Shown: positions 1 to 7,619, numbered from the stretch's first letter. The stretch is DNA of 18,303 nucleotides from Christensenella sp. UBA1242 (GCA_002308915.1 DBWI01000029.1:1-18303); one strand, 5' to 3'. Numbers and translations are program-made. Notes: a model not told the origin generated them from the letters alone.

Positions 1-3
1 AGT

Positions 4-1179
4 TTGATAAAAATAAATAAAAAATATATTAAAATAAAAAATAATTATTTATTTTCAATAATTTCAAATAAAAAAAATAATTATTTAAAAAACAATCCAA
101 ATAATCAAATATATAATCTTGGGATAGGAGATGTAACACTCCCGTTTTCAAAACAATTAATCAATGTAATTCAAGATGCAATAGGGAAGCAAGGTGATAT
201 TAATTCATTCAAAGGTTATCCACCAGAGCTTGGTTATGACTTTCTAAAAAGTGCAATTTGCAAACATTTGTCAAAAAGGAATATACAAGTAGAAAGTGAC
301 GAGGTTTTTGTTAGTAATGGTGCGTGTTGCGACATAGGAAACATTTTGGACTTGTTTAGTGGTGCGACTGCGCTTGTTTGCAATCCAACTTATCCAGCAT
401 ATTTCGACTCCAACTTTCTTTGTGGAAACAAAGTTGAATTTATGGAAGCAAAAAAGTCTAACAATTTTTTGCCAATGCCAAACCAGGTTCAAAGCCAAAG
501 TTTAATTTATTTATGTTCACCAAACAATCCAACTGGTGCAACATATTCATACAGTCAACTTTGTAAATGGGTAGACTTTGCCAACCAAACCAAATCACTC
601 ATCATTTTTGATAGTGCATATGAAGCTTTTATTGAAGACAATAGTCCACATTCAATTTTTGAAATTCCAAATTCAAGAACTTGCGCAATAGAAGTTGCAA
701 GCTTTTCAAAAAGTTTTGGCTTCACAAATCTTAGGTGTGGATACACAATCATTCCAAACACTTTAACTTTTGATGGAGCAAACATAAATTCAATGTGGGC
801 AAGACGGCAATGTACATTTTTTAATGGTGTACCATACTGCATACAAAAAGGTGCTGAGTATTGTCTATCAAATCAAGGTCAAAATGATGTCAACAAAAAC
901 ATTGATTATTACAAACAAAATGTAAAAATCCTAAAAGATTGTTTAGCAAAGTGCAATATTGAATTTTTGAGTTCAAATAATTCGCCATATATTTGGGCAA
1001 AGTGTCCTGGTGGCTATTCGTCTTGGCAGTTTTTTGATTATCTTTTGTCAAATGGTGTTGTTTGTGTCCCAGGTGTTGGGTTTGGTAGTGCTGGTGAAGG
1101 CTATGTTAGGTTTTCTTGTTTTGCTAGTCGTGAAGAAATAATCGGTGCGACAAAAATTCTTTTTAATATCAAAGTATAA
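4..1179 (+). CDS. dapL: LL-diaminopimelate aminotransferase (DapL)
   Basis: PLP-dependent class I/II aminotransferase. The DapL family converts tetrahydrodipicolinate directly to LL-2,6-diaminopimelate with glutamate as amino donor, a one-step branch of lysine and peptidoglycan precursor synthesis in the cytoplasm. The 391-residue length and the colinear motifs fit the family: LGIGDVTLPF (39-48), the SPNNPTG loop (172-178), FDSAYEAFI (202-210) with the cofactor-contacting Asp and Tyr, SFSKSFGFTNLRCG with Lys236 as the expected Schiff-base residue, and a C-terminal PYIWAKCPGGYSSWQFFD stretch. The start is a TTG at base 4; the resulting MIKINKKY matches the usual DapL N terminus. The ribosome site would lie outside the window, so an upstream start cannot be excluded. 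Rubrerythrin follows after 41 bp. The first 35 codons are unusually rich in AAA, AAT and ATA. Confidence 0.9.
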   Translation: MIKINKKYIKIKNNYLFSIISNKKNNYLKNNPNNQIYNLGIGDVTLPFSKQLINVIQDAIGKQGDINSFKGYPPELGYDFLKSAICKHLSKRNIQVESDEVFVSNGACCDIGNILDLFSGATALVCNPTYPAYFDSNFLCGNKVEFMEAKKSNNFLPMPNQVQSQSLIYLCSPNNPTGATYSYSQLCKWVDFANQTKSLIIFDSAYEAFIEDNSPHSIFEIPNSRTCAIEVASFSKSFGFTNLRCGYTIIPNTLTFDGANINSMWARRQCTFFNGVPYCIQKGAEYCLSNQGQNDVNKNIDYYKQNVKILKDCLAKCNIEFLSSNNSPYIWAKCPGGYSSWQFFDYLLSNGVVCVPGVGFGSAGEGYVRFSCFASREEIIGATKILFNIKV

Positions 1180-1183
1180 AAAT

Positions 1184-1211
1184 CTCGCTTTTTCACACAA
1201 TAAAAGGCGAG
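1184..1211 (+). other. Hairpin touching the rubrerythrin ribosome site
   Basis: CTCGC plus a T run (1184-1193) pairs with AAAAGGCGAG (1202-1211) with one G-U pair and an 8-nt loop. The 3' arm runs into the AGGAG (1210-1214) that serves the rubrerythrin ATG at 1221. No T tract follows, so it does not look like a terminator; it may partly mask the ribosome site. The pairing is visible; a regulatory role is inference. Confidence 0.4.
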
Positions 1212-1220
1212 GAGAAAATT

Positions 1221-1805
1221 ATGGAATTAAAAAATAGTCAAACATTCAAAAATTTAGCAAAGTCTTATGCCGGCGAATGTCAAGCACATGTTAGATATAA
1301 GTTTATTGAGTATGGTGCACGCCAGCAAGGATACAAAACACTAGCCGAAATGATAGACAATCTTGTGTACAACGAATTTAATCATGCAAGAATGTTCTAC
1401 ACATTCATTCAACAAGCAAGTGATGAAACAATAGACAACATCGACATTAGTGCAGGCTATCCATTCAAAGAAAAATGGGATTTAGTAGAAAATTTGCGAC
1501 TTGCAGCAGAAGATGAAGGAATGGAAGAAAATGTCATTTATCCAGAATATCGCAAAATTGCCGAAAAAGAAGGATTTACCGAAATTGCAAAACTTTATGA
1601 TGACATCATTCAAGTTGAAAGTTGCCATCGAAAACTACTCACAGACCTATACAACCAACTAAGCGAAGGAACACTTTACAAAAAGCAAACAAAAGTAAAG
1701 TGGAAGTGTGCCGATTGTGGTTATGAAGCTGTTGGCTATGAGCCATGGGATGAGTGTCCGTTGTGTAAGGCTAAGCGTGGGTCTGTTATGCTCCATTTAG
1801 AATAA
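1221..1805 (+). CDS. rbr: Rubrerythrin
   Basis: Non-haem di-iron peroxidase of anaerobes, reducing hydrogen peroxide in the cytoplasm with electrons that pass through its rubredoxin-like domain. The N-terminal ferritin-like four-helix domain (about 1-150) carries the di-iron ligands: Glu19 (AGECQAHVRY), Glu52-x-x-His55 (NEFNHAR), Glu99 and Glu102 (EDEGMEE), and Glu133-x-x-His136 (VESCHRK). The C-terminal domain has the four iron-binding cysteines, Cys163/Cys166 (CADC) and Cys179/Cys182 (CPLC). The 194-residue length is normal for a classical rubrerythrin. The start ATG has an AGGAG 6 nt upstream. Possible co-transcription with dapL, 41 bp away, but the function is unrelated. The stop codon lies inside the left arm of a structured repeat that follows. 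Confidence 0.97.
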   Translation: MELKNSQTFKNLAKSYAGECQAHVRYKFIEYGARQQGYKTLAEMIDNLVYNEFNHARMFYTFIQQASDETIDNIDISAGYPFKEKWDLVENLRLAAEDEGMEENVIYPEYRKIAEKEGFTEIAKLYDDIIQVESCHRKLLTDLYNQLSEGTLYKKQTKVKWKCADCGYEAVGYEPWDECPLCKAKRGSVMLHLE

Positions 1806-1931
1806 AACGAAAAAACAGGGCAAATTTCGTTGTTTCTACACAACGCTTTCACACAGTCACTTAGGGAACTAAGCTCTTGCGTGAAAACATTGTGTGAGCC
1901 TAGAACTTTGCACCTGTTTTTCCGTTTTATT
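1801..1931 (+). repeat. Structured 3'-UTR repeat, copy A
   Basis: First of four clear copies of an unrecognised structured element. The outer stem pairs 1801-1819 with 1913-1931 (19 bp, one mismatch) and includes the rubrerythrin stop codon; the right arm is T-rich and could act in termination. GCAAA (1820-1824) pairs with TTTGC (1907-1911). The inner helix joins ACACAACGCTTTCAC to GTGAAAACATTGTGT, with C.A mismatches. Next come CACACAG against TTGCGTG with an A.C mismatch, a TCA/CTC internal loop, and a terminal hairpin CTTAG-GGAA-CTAAG (1860-1873) with a GNRA loop. The 3' tail is GAGCCTAGAAC (1896-1906). Pairings are seen directly; that it acts as RNA is inferred from the way pairs change between copies. 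Confidence 0.8.
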
Positions 1932-1948
1932 TAATAGAATTAAAGAGT

Positions 1949-2073
1949 AATAACAAAAAAAGAGTGGCATATTTTGTCTTTCACACTCTTTTTTATTTTT
2001 ATCTTTAATAACTTTTGAACTCCTGCGCAAACAAATCCACCGAGCCGCCTTCTTCATCTCTGTTTTTTTTATT
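1949..2073 (+). repeat. Structured repeat, decayed copy E
   Basis: The 3' half is clearly related to the copy at 16749-16881: ACTCCTGCGC, then CCGAGCC and TTCTTCATCTCTG plus a T run (2019-2070). The 5' half has lost most core sequence, but the distance from AGAG (1961) to the end of GAGCC (2046) is 86 nt, the same as in that copy, and AATAACAAAAAAAGAG (1949-1964) can pair with CTCTG plus the T run and ATT (2058-2073) with one mismatch and one bulge. I read it as a full-length copy decaying in tandem behind copy A. The conserved ACAGTCA is missing. Confidence 0.55.
1956..1994 (+). terminator. Bidirectional terminator-like hairpin
   Basis: Six A plus GAGTG (1956-1966) pairs with CACTC plus six T (1984-1994), an 11-bp stem with a 17-nt loop. 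The A tract and T tract on the two sides would allow termination on either strand. It lies inside decayed repeat copy E and may be what replaced that copy's own fold. Upstream transcription comes from rubrerythrin, and no minus-strand gene is convincing here. Confidence 0.5.
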
Positions 2074-2116
2074 CATAATTTGGGTAATGTTATTTTTATT
2101 ATATAGTTAAATTTGA

Positions 2117-2145
2117 GTGCAAAATATTTTACTCTGTGTTATACT
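2117..2145 (+). promoter_or_regulatory. Promoter of the lipoprotein gene (extended -10)
   Basis: TATACT (2140-2145) is preceded by TGT (2137-2139), an extended -10. The -35 position holds GTGCAA (2117-2122), 17 nt upstream, unlike TTGACA. The promoter of the repeat protein at 10710 has the same GTGCAAAAT at the same distance. The start point would be near 2152, giving a short leader. Confidence 0.6.
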
Positions 2146-2173
2146 AAAAAAGTAATCAAAAAGGGAGGATTAT

Positions 2174-3199
2174 ATGAAAAAGAAAATTTTAAGTTTTGTG
2201 CTTGCATTTGTTTTTGTGCTTGCTGGTGGCTTTGTTTTTTCTGCTTGTGGTGATGATGGTATAACATTGGAAGAAGCTGGTAAGCTTATTGCTCAAGCTG
2301 CACACACGTTCTATGATGCACACAGATCAACAGAAGATTATTCTGCAATCACATATCATTTTGTTGAAAACGAAACATCAAAACAAAATGAAACGCTTGA
2401 ATACAAAGCAACTGCAGAAGCCGAACAAACAACAACTGGAACTTTTGAACACAAGTTTGTTACAACCAAAGAGACAACTCTTGCAATCAAGAAGGAAGGT
2501 GAGCATCTTGTTGCACAAATGGACATTGTTAATACTGAAGTTGAAACTGGGAATGCTGTTCACGAACAGAATGAAACACTTGTAGCAGTAAACAATACAA
2601 CTGTTACAACAATCAGTTATCGTTTATTCCACTATATGAATGGAGAAACACAAAACAATATTTTGCTTTACACAAAAAGTCAAACACTCAATGGACAAAA
2701 TGTTGCAAATGAAACACAAAAGATGTATTCATCAAAATCAAATATGAATGATTATGATAGTTTTGTTGAATCAAATTTAATTAAGTACACTAACCTATTT
2801 ATGAAATACAATTTCTTTAGTTTTAGTGGTGAAATAATGATGGTCTATGATTCATTGGTTTCTGTTGAAAAAGATGGTAACCAAGTTAAAATTAATTTTG
2901 GATATACCACAAATCAAATTGATTCAGATGATTGGCAAGTTGTTGATGTTGTTTCAAATCAACAGGCATATTTCAAAGATGGAAAGGTTTGGAAAACAGA
3001 TTCTAACATCAAGCAAACAAGTGAAAATTTCTCAATGGAAGTAAGTACAACATTTGATTACACCGAAACAGCAATAGTTGACACAACATTACCAGAAGAC
3101 CTTGCTGAAGCAGGTTATGGAGAATTTACTTGGTTATTTGGTGATTATTTTGCAGAGGATTTAAGTGATTTAACAGATATTGGTGGATTGTTTTCATAA
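2174..3199 (+). CDS. Putative lipoprotein of unknown function
   Basis: A 341-residue secreted protein. Residues 1-24 form a lipoprotein signal: MKKK, a hydrophobic stretch, then FSAC with Cys25 as the lipidated residue, so it should be anchored to the outer face of the membrane. The mature part is rich in Thr, Glu, Asn and Val, has no further membrane segment, and reads as alternating beta strands. I do not recognise a domain, and substrate-binding or sensor roles would be guesses. The start ATG has GGGAGG 5 nt upstream and a TTG-free extended -10 promoter. It stands alone: its own promoter in front and a strong terminator directly behind. It shares that promoter type and a similar terminator sequence with the repeat-rich surface protein at 10770-13667, so the two may be expressed together. 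Confidence 0.8.
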   Translation: MKKKILSFVLAFVFVLAGGFVFSACGDDGITLEEAGKLIAQAAHTFYDAHRSTEDYSAITYHFVENETSKQNETLEYKATAEAEQTTTGTFEHKFVTTKETTLAIKKEGEHLVAQMDIVNTEVETGNAVHEQNETLVAVNNTTVTTISYRLFHYMNGETQNNILLYTKSQTLNGQNVANETQKMYSSKSNMNDYDSFVESNLIKYTNLFMKYNFFSFSGEIMMVYDSLVSVEKDGNQVKINFGYTTNQIDSDDWQVVDVVSNQQAYFKDGKVWKTDSNIKQTSENFSMEVSTTFDYTETAIVDTTLPEDLAEAGYGEFTWLFGDYFAEDLSDLTDIGGLFS

Positions 3200-3212
3200 T
3201 TAAAAACAACAT

Positions 3213-3243
3213 AAAATGACTTGCAAAACGCAGGTCATTTTTT
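3213..3243 (+). terminator. Intrinsic terminator after the lipoprotein gene
   Basis: AAAATGACTTGC (3213-3224) pairs with GCAGGTCATTTT (3230-3241) around a 5-nt loop with one G-U pair, followed by a T run. The arms resemble those of the terminator at 13680-13713, which also has AAAATGAC and GGTCATTTT. Confidence 0.9.
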
Positions 3244-3272
3244 GTTGTGAAAAACAATTTTGAATAAAGTGA

Positions 3273-3300
3273 TTGACAATTTTATTTTTGAGAATATAAT
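3273..3300 (+). promoter_or_regulatory. Promoter of the thrS T-box leader
   Basis: TTGACA (3273-3278), a 16-nt spacer and TATAAT (3295-3300): both hexamers are perfect consensus for the housekeeping sigma factor. Transcription should begin near 3307, about 280 nt before the thrS start, leaving room for the T-box leader. Confidence 0.9.
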
Positions 3301-3326
3301 TGTTTTTGTAAACTAAATTTATCTAT

Positions 3327-3531
3327 AAAAAAGACAAGTAGTTCAAAGTCACTTCTTTAAGAGAGTAACGGTCGTGGCTGAAAGCCGTTTAAGAATATTT
3401 TGATATGAAACCACTTTTTTGGATAAGGTTGTGAGCCAATTCACAAAACAAGGTGGCACAAGTTTGTGCAACTAAGGTGGAACCGCGATAATATCGTCCT
3501 TAGAAAGTTTTTTCTATTGACGATTTTTTTT
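3327..3531 (+). promoter_or_regulatory. T-box leader (threonine) controlling thrS
   Basis: T-box riboswitches read the charging state of a tRNA and let transcription continue when it is uncharged. The base of Stem I pairs AAAAAAG (3327-3333) with CTTTTTT (3414-3420). Its 5' side has AAGTAG then AGAGAG, and the opposite side has GAAACCA with ACC (3410-3412) as the threonine specifier codon, agreeing with the gene downstream. The T-box sequence AAGGTGGAACCGCG is at 3474-3487; its UGGA would pair with a tRNA end UCCA. The antiterminator is formed by CTAAGG (3472-3477) with CCTTAG (3498-3503) and GCG with CGT, leaving the UGGAACC bulge. The competing terminator is listed separately. Confidence 0.95.
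3493..3531 (+). terminator. T-box-controlled terminator before thrS
   Basis: ATCGTC (3493-3498) pairs with GACGAT (3519-3524) and AGAAA (3502-3506) with TTTCT (3511-3515), followed by an eight-T tract (3524-3531). The 5' arm overlaps the 3' half of the antiterminator, so the two folds exclude each other. Confidence 0.88.
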
Positions 3532-3586
3532 ATTAAAAATTGTCAAAAAACTAGTGGAATTGGACAAAACAAAAAAGGAGAGAAAA

Positions 3587-5335
3587 ATGGAAAAAGAAGA
3601 ATTACAACACAGAGCAAGACACACGATGAGCCATGTTCTTGCAGCAGCAATCAAAAGTTTGTTTGGTGATGATGTCAAGTTTGGTATTGGACCAGCAATT
3701 GACAATGGTTTTTACTATGACTTTGATATGGAGCACAGTTTGACACCAGAAGATTTTGACAAGATTGATGCAAAAATGCACGAAATTGTAAATCAAAATT
3801 TGGATATGGTAAAAGAAGTTATTTCAAGAGAGCAAGCACTTGAAATGTTTAAGGACCAAACATACAAAGTTGAACTTATCAATGATTTGCCAGAAGATGC
3901 CGAAATATCAATCTACAAGCTTGGTGATTTGTTTACAGATTTGTGCAAAGGTCCTCATGTTGAGAATACAAAAATGCTTCGTGGCTTTGCATTCAAAATA
4001 AACAGAGTTAGTGGCGCATATTGGCGTGGAAGCGAAAAGAACAAGATGATGCAAAGACTTTATGTCTTTGGGTTCTTGGATAAAGCAGACCTAAAGGAAC
4101 ATTTGCACCTTTTGGAAGAAGCAGAAAAACGTGACCACAGAAAACTTGGCAAAGACCTTGGAATATTTATGTTCAATGACCTTGTTGGCAAAGGTCTTCC
4201 AATGTGGCTTCCAAACGGATTTTTACTTAGAAGAAAGTTAAACGATTACATTATGGACAAAGAGCTTGAACTTGGCTATCAACATGTTATGACACCAAGT
4301 TTGGCAACAGTTGATTTGTATAAAACTTCTGGACACTGGGACCACTATCACGAAGATATGTTTCCAGTTATGGAGCGTGATGAAGAAGCATATGTGCTTA
4401 GACCAATGAACTGTCCACATCACATGATGATATACAAAAACTTTATGCACTCATACAAAGATTTGCCAATAAGAATTGCAGAAGTTGCAAACGACTTTAG
4501 ATTTGAAGGCAGTGGCTCACTTTGTGGAATAGAAAGAGTTAGATGTTTTACGCAAAATGACTCACATATTTTCTGTCGTCCAGACCAAATCAAAGATGAA
4601 GTTAATGGTGTAATCAAACTTATTCTTGATGTATACAAAGACTTTGGTTTTGAAAACTATGAATTCAGACTATCACTTCGTGATAAAAATAATGTAGAAA
4701 AATATTTTGGTCATGATGAGCTTTGGGAAAAGAGTGAACAAGCACTTCGTGAAATTTTGATTGAAAGGGGTGTAAAGTTCTATGAAGCAGAAGGCGAAGC
4801 AGCATTCTATGGACCAAAAATTGACGTTCAAGTAAAGAGCGTTCTTGGTCATGATGTAACACTTTCAACTGTTCAACTTGACTATCAACTTCCAGAAAGA
4901 TTTGAACTTGAATATGTTGATGAAAACAACCAAAAAGTTCGCCCAGTTGTTGTTCACAGAGCAATACTCGGCTCACTTGACAGATTTGCTGCATTCCTAA
5001 TTGAAGAAACAGCAGGCAACTTCCCACTTTGGCTTTGTCCTGTTCATGCAAAAATCTTGCCAATAAGCGACAAGTTTATTGATTATTGCAAAGATGTTCA
5101 ACAAAAAATGCGTGAAAATGGTTTGGCAGTTGACATAGATGAACGAAATGAGAAAATAAGCTACAAAATTCGCAGTGCTATTTCCGAAAAAGTTCCATAT
5201 CTTGTAATTATAGGAGAAAACGAGATAAACGAAAATGCTATTTCTGTTAGAAAACGTGGAACAAATGAAACGGTTAAGTATTCTGTTGATGAGTTTATTG
5301 AAATGCTCAAAAAAGAAATAAAAGACAAAAAATAA
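3587..5335 (+). CDS. thrS: Threonyl-tRNA synthetase lacking the TGS domain
   Basis: Class II synthetase charging tRNA-Thr. I place the start at ATG 3587, which has AAGGAG 6 nt upstream, rather than an in-frame GTG at 3554 without a site; this gives 582 residues. The protein starts directly in the editing domain: His12-x3-His16 (HTMSH) and Cys120-x3-His124 (CKGPH) are the hydrolytic-site motifs. In the catalytic domain, MNCPHH supplies zinc ligand Cys276, motif 2 is NDFRFEGSG (302-310), SHIF supplies His327, and motif 3 is PVVVHRAILGSLDRF. A C-terminal anticodon-binding domain (about 485-582) follows. Bacterial ThrRS is usually about 640 residues; the N-terminal TGS domain of about 60 residues is missing. 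Editing motifs are intact. Expression is controlled by the T-box leader; no terminator is visible behind the gene. Confidence 0.97.
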   Translation: MEKEELQHRARHTMSHVLAAAIKSLFGDDVKFGIGPAIDNGFYYDFDMEHSLTPEDFDKIDAKMHEIVNQNLDMVKEVISREQALEMFKDQTYKVELINDLPEDAEISIYKLGDLFTDLCKGPHVENTKMLRGFAFKINRVSGAYWRGSEKNKMMQRLYVFGFLDKADLKEHLHLLEEAEKRDHRKLGKDLGIFMFNDLVGKGLPMWLPNGFLLRRKLNDYIMDKELELGYQHVMTPSLATVDLYKTSGHWDHYHEDMFPVMERDEEAYVLRPMNCPHHMMIYKNFMHSYKDLPIRIAEVANDFRFEGSGSLCGIERVRCFTQNDSHIFCRPDQIKDEVNGVIKLILDVYKDFGFENYEFRLSLRDKNNVEKYFGHDELWEKSEQALREILIERGVKFYEAEGEAAFYGPKIDVQVKSVLGHDVTLSTVQLDYQLPERFELEYVDENNQKVRPVVVHRAILGSLDRFAAFLIEETAGNFPLWLCPVHAKILPISDKFIDYCKDVQQKMRENGLAVDIDERNEKISYKIRSAISEKVPYLVIIGENEINENAISVRKRGTNETVKYSVDEFIEMLKKEIKDKK

Positions 5336-5352
5336 GCCATTTTTGATTAATA

Positions 5353-5381
5353 TTGACTTTTGTGTTTTTATATTTTACAAT
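5353..5381 (+). promoter_or_regulatory. Promoter of the 434-residue gene
   Basis: TTGACT (5353-5358), a 17-nt spacer and TACAAT (5376-5381), each one base from consensus. Transcription should start near 5388, giving an untranslated leader of only about 13 nt that contains the AGGAG. Confidence 0.8.
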
Positions 5382-5400
5382 ATAAACAAAGGAGCGAGTT

Positions 5401-6705
5401 ATGTCTGAAAAAGAACCTATAACTAGAAAAGATTTTTATGCAATAATTAAAGATATTTTTGGTAATGGTGTCATCGAAGAGAAAAGACAAGCTGCCAGAC
5501 AGCAACTTGTTGCATTACTACAAGAAGACAAAGAAGCAAGAAGATTTTTTGTAACCCAAGTTTCCAATTTGCATTTCAACATGGCTTGCGAAGAGTTAAA
5601 TTTACCACCAGAATTTGTTGAAAAAAGAAGACAAATAGAAACAGAAATAGTTAGAAATCCAAGTTCCTACAAATTAAGTGTTGTTCAAGAATCTTTTTGT
5701 GATTTATTTTTCAAAAATGATAGCAAAAATGTTTTTTTGATGATTCAAACCATAAAAGAAAGAGCAGAAATTGTTCCAGAGTATAGACAAACTTACGAAA
5801 AGTACAGAAGATTATTTGAACTTGCAGAAAAAATCACATCTCTTGACGAATCTCAAAGAGAAGAACTTGATGTATTGATGACTGAATTTGTTCAAACTGC
5901 AAAAGAGTTAGGGCTTGATAGTGGCGAAAAAGTCAATGCTGTCTTTGACGAGCTGTATCAACAAGGTAAGCAAGATTTCAAGGACGAACTTAACGAACAA
6001 TTAAAAAATACACAAGATTTATATGAAGGCATTGAACCAGAAACAATAGAAACAGCAGATGGCAGAAAAGTTCAATTCTACAAAATACAAAATCAAACAG
6101 AACATCAAAGAAATTTTACAATCATGGGGCGAAGCACATCTATTCGTGAGTCCATGAAACGAGAAGGTGCTATTGATGCATACCTTGAAGCTGCAAGCGA
6201 TAATGAGTATTGGTCATATAGTGTAATTAATCAATCGAGAAGAGGTAAATTTTATTGCGAAAAGTTTAGCAATCATGTTACTTTTGGCTATTTGACTCCA
6301 CCAAGTGGGGATGTGATATCATTAATACTTCAAGATGGACAAACCAATGGTTATAAAATTTCAAATAAAAAATTTATTGTGAGAAACAATATATTGCCAC
6401 TTAATGAATTTATCAAACAAACAAGGGGAAATTACAACGAAGTTGTAATAACACATCCCGAAGAATTAAAACCAGACATGATTATATGCAAAGGTCCAGA
6501 GCCAAGTGAAGATGAAATACAAATTGCTGCGGCATTTGGCATTCCTCTTGTTTACATAGACAAGTCATGCTATCCAGAATTGGCAAATGAAGAAACAAAT
6601 GAAGTAATATCACCATCAAAGATAGCAGCGGACAATCCTTTAATGTATGAAGAAAAAGATGCTTTGGTATTAGTGAATAGTTCCCAAAGTGAAATAGAAA
6701 GATAA
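5401..6705 (+). CDS. Uncharacterised protein, alpha-helical N half and alpha/beta C half
   Basis: A 434-residue, probably cytoplasmic protein: no signal peptide or membrane segment. Residues 1-215 are charged and helical (many Glu, Lys, Gln), with a likely coiled coil around 115-205. Residues 225-395 look like a compact alpha/beta domain: FYKIQNQTEHQRNFTIMGRS, YWSYSVINQSRRGKFY, HVTFGYLTP, YNEVVI, KPDMIICKG (357-365) and FGIPLVYIDKSCYP (379-392). The last block, a strand-turn-strand ending in IP(L)V.ID, resembles a Rossmann-like edge. I cannot assign a family. The start ATG has an AGGAG. The RmlA-like gene follows after 17 bp, so the two are probably one operon behind the promoter at 5353, but the neighbour does not by itself reveal the function. 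Confidence 0.85.
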   Translation: MSEKEPITRKDFYAIIKDIFGNGVIEEKRQAARQQLVALLQEDKEARRFFVTQVSNLHFNMACEELNLPPEFVEKRRQIETEIVRNPSSYKLSVVQESFCDLFFKNDSKNVFLMIQTIKERAEIVPEYRQTYEKYRRLFELAEKITSLDESQREELDVLMTEFVQTAKELGLDSGEKVNAVFDELYQQGKQDFKDELNEQLKNTQDLYEGIEPETIETADGRKVQFYKIQNQTEHQRNFTIMGRSTSIRESMKREGAIDAYLEAASDNEYWSYSVINQSRRGKFYCEKFSNHVTFGYLTPPSGDVISLILQDGQTNGYKISNKKFIVRNNILPLNEFIKQTRGNYNEVVITHPEELKPDMIICKGPEPSEDEIQIAAAFGIPLVYIDKSCYPELANEETNEVISPSKIAADNPLMYEEKDALVLVNSSQSEIER

Positions 6706-6722
6706 ATAATAAAAGGTGAATT

Positions 6723-7583
6723 ATGGTAGGTGTAATTGTTTGTGCAGGAAAGAGTACAAGACTTTTTCCTTGCACAAGATTTTTAAGCAAGCAACTTTTG
6801 CCACTTTATGACAAGCCACTCATTTATTATCCTGTTTCCATGTTAATCAAGGCAGGTATAAAAGATATTGCAATTGTGGTTAATCCCGAAAATTATGATA
6901 ACTATCAAAAACAACTTGGCAATGGCGAAAGATTTGGCATAAACATAAAATATTTTATTGATAATGAGCAAAAGGGCACAGCAAGAGCACTTAGCTTTGC
7001 TGGAGAATTTTTCAAAGGTCAAAAATTGTGCTTTATTTTGGGCGATAACTTCTTTTATGGCAAGCAATTTGATGAGGAACTCAAAAAGGCAGTACAGCTA
7101 AAAAGTGGTGCTTATGTTTTTGGATATCCAGTAAAAAATCCAAAAGCATTTGGTGTTGCAAAGTTCGATAAAAATGGCAAAGTGGTTGAACTAATAGAAA
7201 AACCACAAAACCCACCATCAAACTTGGCAATCACAGGTATTTATTGTTATGACGAAAAATGTTATGACTATGTTCAAAAAGTTGTGCCATCTGCTCGTGG
7301 CGAATATGAAATAACAGATGTAAACAATATGTATCTTAATGACGGCGAACTTAACTTAGTTAAGTTAAACAAGAAAAATTATTGGTTAGATGCCGGAACA
7401 AGTGAAGGTTTGTTCCTTGCAAGCAAGTATGTTTATGGCGAGATAAAAAAGACCAAAAAACAAATTGGTTGTTTGGAAGAAGAAGCATACAAGCAAGGAT
7501 TTATCACCAAAGAACAACTAAAAACTGCTTACGAAGAACAAAAAAAGTCAAGTTATGGCGAATATCTAAAAAACCTATTATAA
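6723..7583 (+). CDS. RmlA-like sugar-phosphate nucleotidyltransferase
   Basis: Resembles glucose-1-phosphate thymidylyltransferase, which makes dTDP-glucose for surface sugars; 286 residues is the normal short-form length. Conserved blocks: SKQLLPLYDKPLIYYPVS (22-39), LGDNFFYG (106-113) with the metal-binding Asp, YGYxVK-type FGYPVKNPKAFGV, EKP (159-161), PSNLAITGIYCYD, SARGEYEITDVN (190-201) and WLDAGT (221-226). Two signature sites deviate: the nucleotide loop GGxGTRL is AGKSTRL (8-14), and the family GLAQA is GTARA (85-89). Nucleotide or sugar specificity could therefore differ, and I leave the symbol empty. No rmlBCD neighbours are visible. It sits 17 bp behind the 434-residue gene, with AAGGTG before the ATG. 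A terminator ends the operon at 7653. Confidence 0.85.
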   Translation: MVGVIVCAGKSTRLFPCTRFLSKQLLPLYDKPLIYYPVSMLIKAGIKDIAIVVNPENYDNYQKQLGNGERFGINIKYFIDNEQKGTARALSFAGEFFKGQKLCFILGDNFFYGKQFDEELKKAVQLKSGAYVFGYPVKNPKAFGVAKFDKNGKVVELIEKPQNPPSNLAITGIYCYDEKCYDYVQKVVPSARGEYEITDVNNMYLNDGELNLVKLNKKNYWLDAGTSEGLFLASKYVYGEIKKTKKQIGCLEEEAYKQGFITKEQLKTAYEEQKKSSYGEYLKNLL

Positions 7584-7590
7584 ATTATAT

Positions 7591-7619
7591 TTGACAAAAG
7601 TAATTAACTTTTATATACT
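7591..7619 (+). promoter_or_regulatory. Promoter of the rpmH-rnpA-yidD-yidC-jag cluster
   Basis: TTGACA (7591-7596), a 17-nt spacer and TATACT (7614-7619), near-perfect for the housekeeping sigma factor. The predicted start near 7626 falls in the left arm of the terminator that begins one base after the -10 box. Confidence 0.9.

Noticed and set aside
1869..2057. A 62-codon minus-strand frame between rbr and the lipoprotein gene
   Set aside because: It runs through two repeat copies and a terminator hairpin, so the sequence is explained by these; no family resemblance.
3554..3586. GTG start adding 11 residues to ThrRS
   Set aside because: No ribosome site precedes it, while ATG 3587 has a good AAGGAG; the added residues are just the translation of that site region.
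4665..5063. A 132-codon minus-strand open frame inside thrS
   Set aside because: It lies fully within thrS, has no plausible ribosome site, and its Leu/His/Gln-rich composition is typical of a shadow frame.
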